In this document: piece after piece, positions 6,697 through 7,815 of the stretch
Layout of the letters: each line of letters opens with the position of its first letter
Numbering within the stretch: the first letter of the stretch is position 1
NCBI GenBank assembly: GCA_946478895.1
Contig: CAMLDY010000111.1
Coordinates: 1 to 7,815, forward strand
From: an uncultured Gemmatimonadota bacterium
GTDB lineage: Bacteria > Gemmatimonadota > Gemmatimonadetes > Gemmatimonadales > Gemmatimonadaceae
Direction of reading: 5' to 3'
Length of the DNA: 7,815 bases
Notes under the pieces: model-generated
Databases searched by the model: none
Told to the model about the DNA's origin: nothing
Seen by the model: the letters and a program-made list of their open reading frames with translations, nothing else
Made by a program: the position numbers and the translations under genes

Positions 6697-7815
6697 TTAC
6701 AAAACATTTACAATTCCGGCGGCCAATGCAGGCAGAGAATCGCGCGCGCGGACTCCGTCGGCGAACGGTCCGAGGAGATGCGCAATGCTGTTGGCGTAGT
6801 AGCTCACAAGTGGCCGATTGCGCGGAAGGATGGAATAGCCGCTCCCCGTCTTAACAAGAATCCTGCGCATCGAAAGCATTCGCCACGCGCGATCGAAGAT
6901 CTCTTCGATATCTCCGTCGCGATGAATTACGCGCGCGTTGAGCTCGCGCAGGACGTCGCGCATGTCCGACATTCGCTCGACGAGCCTGGCGTGGGAGACG
7001 AAATCACCGTCCAGACTCTGCAGCGCTGCGCACGCAAGACTCACCGGCGTCACCGGAACGAGTGCCGCAATTTTCTCGAGCGCGGCGTCGGCAAGCGCCT
7101 GAACCTGCGCGAGTCGTTCCGTTCGATCAATCGCAAAGATGTCGTCACCCTCTCTCGCTCTCGCATCGAGCCACGCGGCCACTGACAGCGGCTCGCCGAT
7201 CACGACCGACGCGCGTCCGTAACGCTTCCATCGCCGCGCGACCAGTCTCGCCAGATTCCACCACACGTAACGCGCGACTTCCGCTGCCTGTGCGCGCTTC
7301 GGCGGACGCTTACGTCCTTCGCGCGCGTCGAGCTCGCGAAGCAGCGACCGGTCCTCGAGCACCCGGTCGTAATTGATTGCAACGGGGACGATGTAGAGCC
7401 GCTTTCGCAGCGCGGGGTCGCGCGCGGCGCCGAGCACGTAGTCGAGGAGGCCGATCTTGGCCTTGCCGATTTTGCCGTCGCGGCTGAGGCCGCCTTCGAG
7501 AAAGATCCCCTGGGTCACGCCATTCAGCGTGATGAGCTGCACGTAGCGCTCGAGCACGGTGTGATAGAGCTTCTCGCCGTACTTGCGGCGGATGAAGTAC
7601 GCGCCGAACGACTTGAAGATGTGCTCGAGTGGAAAGACTCTCGCCCATTCGCCGACGGCGTACGAGATCGCGACCTGACCGGACAGCACGTAGCCTACGA
7701 GGACGTAGTCGGCATTCGAGCGGTGATTCATGAGGTAGATCACCACCGCGTCGCGCGGCAGCGCCGACTGCGCCGACTGCGCCGACTGCGCCGACTGCGC
7801 CGACTGCGCCGACTG
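6697..7815 (-). CDS. plsB: PlsB-like glycerol-3-phosphate acyltransferase, 5' end outside window
   Basis: PlsB-type enzymes transfer an acyl chain to the sn-1 position of glycerol-3-phosphate, the first step of membrane phospholipid synthesis, at the inner membrane. The frame is open from the right edge to TAA at 6697-6699, giving 372 visible residues. All four acyltransferase motifs are present, numbered from the window edge: NHRSNAD with catalytic His31 and Asp36; GAYFIRR (71-77); FLEGGLSRDGK (105-115); VPVAINYDRV (143-152). The spacing and the RRKYGEKLYHTVLERY segment fit PlsB rather than short PlsC enzymes. A C-terminal helical part ending LVSYYANSIAHLLGPF also resembles PlsB. A GTG at 7744-7746 is not the start: the frame continues upstream through LPRDA and six Gln-Ser-Ala repeats, and starting there would leave only seven residues before the catalytic histidine. 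The missing N-terminus leaves full length unknown. A broad-sense lysophosphatidate acyltransferase is the alternative. Confidence 0.88.
   Translation of the reverse strand, partial: QSAQSAQSAQSAQSAQSALPRDAVVIYLMNHRSNADYVLVGYVLSGQVAISYAVGEWARVFPLEHIFKSFGAYFIRRKYGEKLYHTVLERYVQLITLNGVTQGIFLEGGLSRDGKIGKAKIGLLDYVLGAARDPALRKRLYIVPVAINYDRVLEDRSLLRELDAREGRKRPPKRAQAAEVARYVWWNLARLVARRWKRYGRASVVIGEPLSVAAWLDARAREGDDIFAIDRTERLAQVQALADAALEKIAALVPVTPVSLACAALQSLDGDFVSHARLVERMSDMRDVLRELNARVIHRDGDIEEIFDRAWRMLSMRRILVKTGSGYSILPRNRPLVSYYANSIAHLLGPFADGVRARDSLPALAAGIVNVL
7762..7815. repeat. Perfect 9-base tandem repeat, at least six copies, inside the acyltransferase gene
   Basis: CGCCGACTG is repeated six times without a mismatch up to the last base of the window, so the array may continue beyond it. 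On the coding (minus) strand the unit is CAGTCGGCG, read as Gln-Ser-Ala. Because the unit is three codons long, copy-number change would not break the frame. It ends five codons before the VVIYLMNHRS strand that carries the catalytic histidine. Perfect identity points to recent expansion, or to an assembly artefact at a contig end. Confidence 0.93.

Noticed and set aside
6490..7185. 231-codon plus-strand frame opposite the 3' end of the acyltransferase gene
   Set aside because: It is mostly antisense to the conserved PlsB-like C-terminal region and has no recognisable motif.
7744..7746. GTG as the start codon of the acyltransferase
   Set aside because: The frame is open further upstream to the window edge, no ribosome site precedes the GTG, and starting there would remove the N-terminal region expected of PlsB-like enzymes.
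7762..7815. CRISPR-like array at the right edge
   Set aside because: The 9-base units are contiguous with no spacers and lie in frame within a coding sequence, so this is a minisatellite.

Overview
The window looks like a high-GC chromosome segment from the FCB group of bacteria, most likely Gemmatimonadota. The reasons are a SusC/SusD outer-membrane pair in GC-rich DNA, small lipoproteins of a style I associate with that phylum, and an S12 gene without a clear Shine-Dalgarno site. This placement rests on protein style only; a high-GC Bacteroidota relative is the main alternative.

Layout, left to right. Positions 1-254 (minus) hold the first 84 codons of rpsL (ribosomal protein S12), the likely head of a str-type ribosomal operon running off the left edge. 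It has a recognisable sigma-70 type promoter at 326-354 and a short hairpin in its leader. Positions 491-892 (plus) encode a small beta-rich lipoprotein of unknown role. It converges on a second unknown lipoprotein at 922-1404 (minus), which carries both a lipobox and a C-terminal hydrophobic helix. Positions 1426-1462 are a strong intrinsic terminator closing a two-gene minus-strand operon: susC-like (2876-6244), then susD-like (1487-2854), only 21 bases apart. The 450-base gap 6245-6696 carries the probable susC promoter and a long leader with several inverted repeats. Positions 6697-7815 (minus) hold most of a PlsB-like glycerol-3-phosphate acyltransferase; its 5' end leaves the window inside a perfect 9-base tandem repeat.

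How the parts work together. The SusC-like TonB-dependent porin and its SusD-like lipoprotein lid should form one outer-membrane importer for a glycan, peptide or similar oligomer. No degradative enzyme, transcription regulator or inner-membrane transporter lies in the operon, so the substrate cannot be read from context. The acyltransferase makes lysophosphatidate for membrane lipids and is probably unrelated to the importer. The S12 gene is housekeeping.

I found no convincing new multi-gene system. The items most worth a second look are the in-frame (CAGTCGGCG)n repeat in the acyltransferase, the repeated GTGAAC/GTTCAC motif and hairpins in front of susC, and the probable leaderless start of the 922-1404 lipoprotein beside the susD terminator. 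There is no sign of tRNA, rRNA, CRISPR, insertion sequence or prophage.
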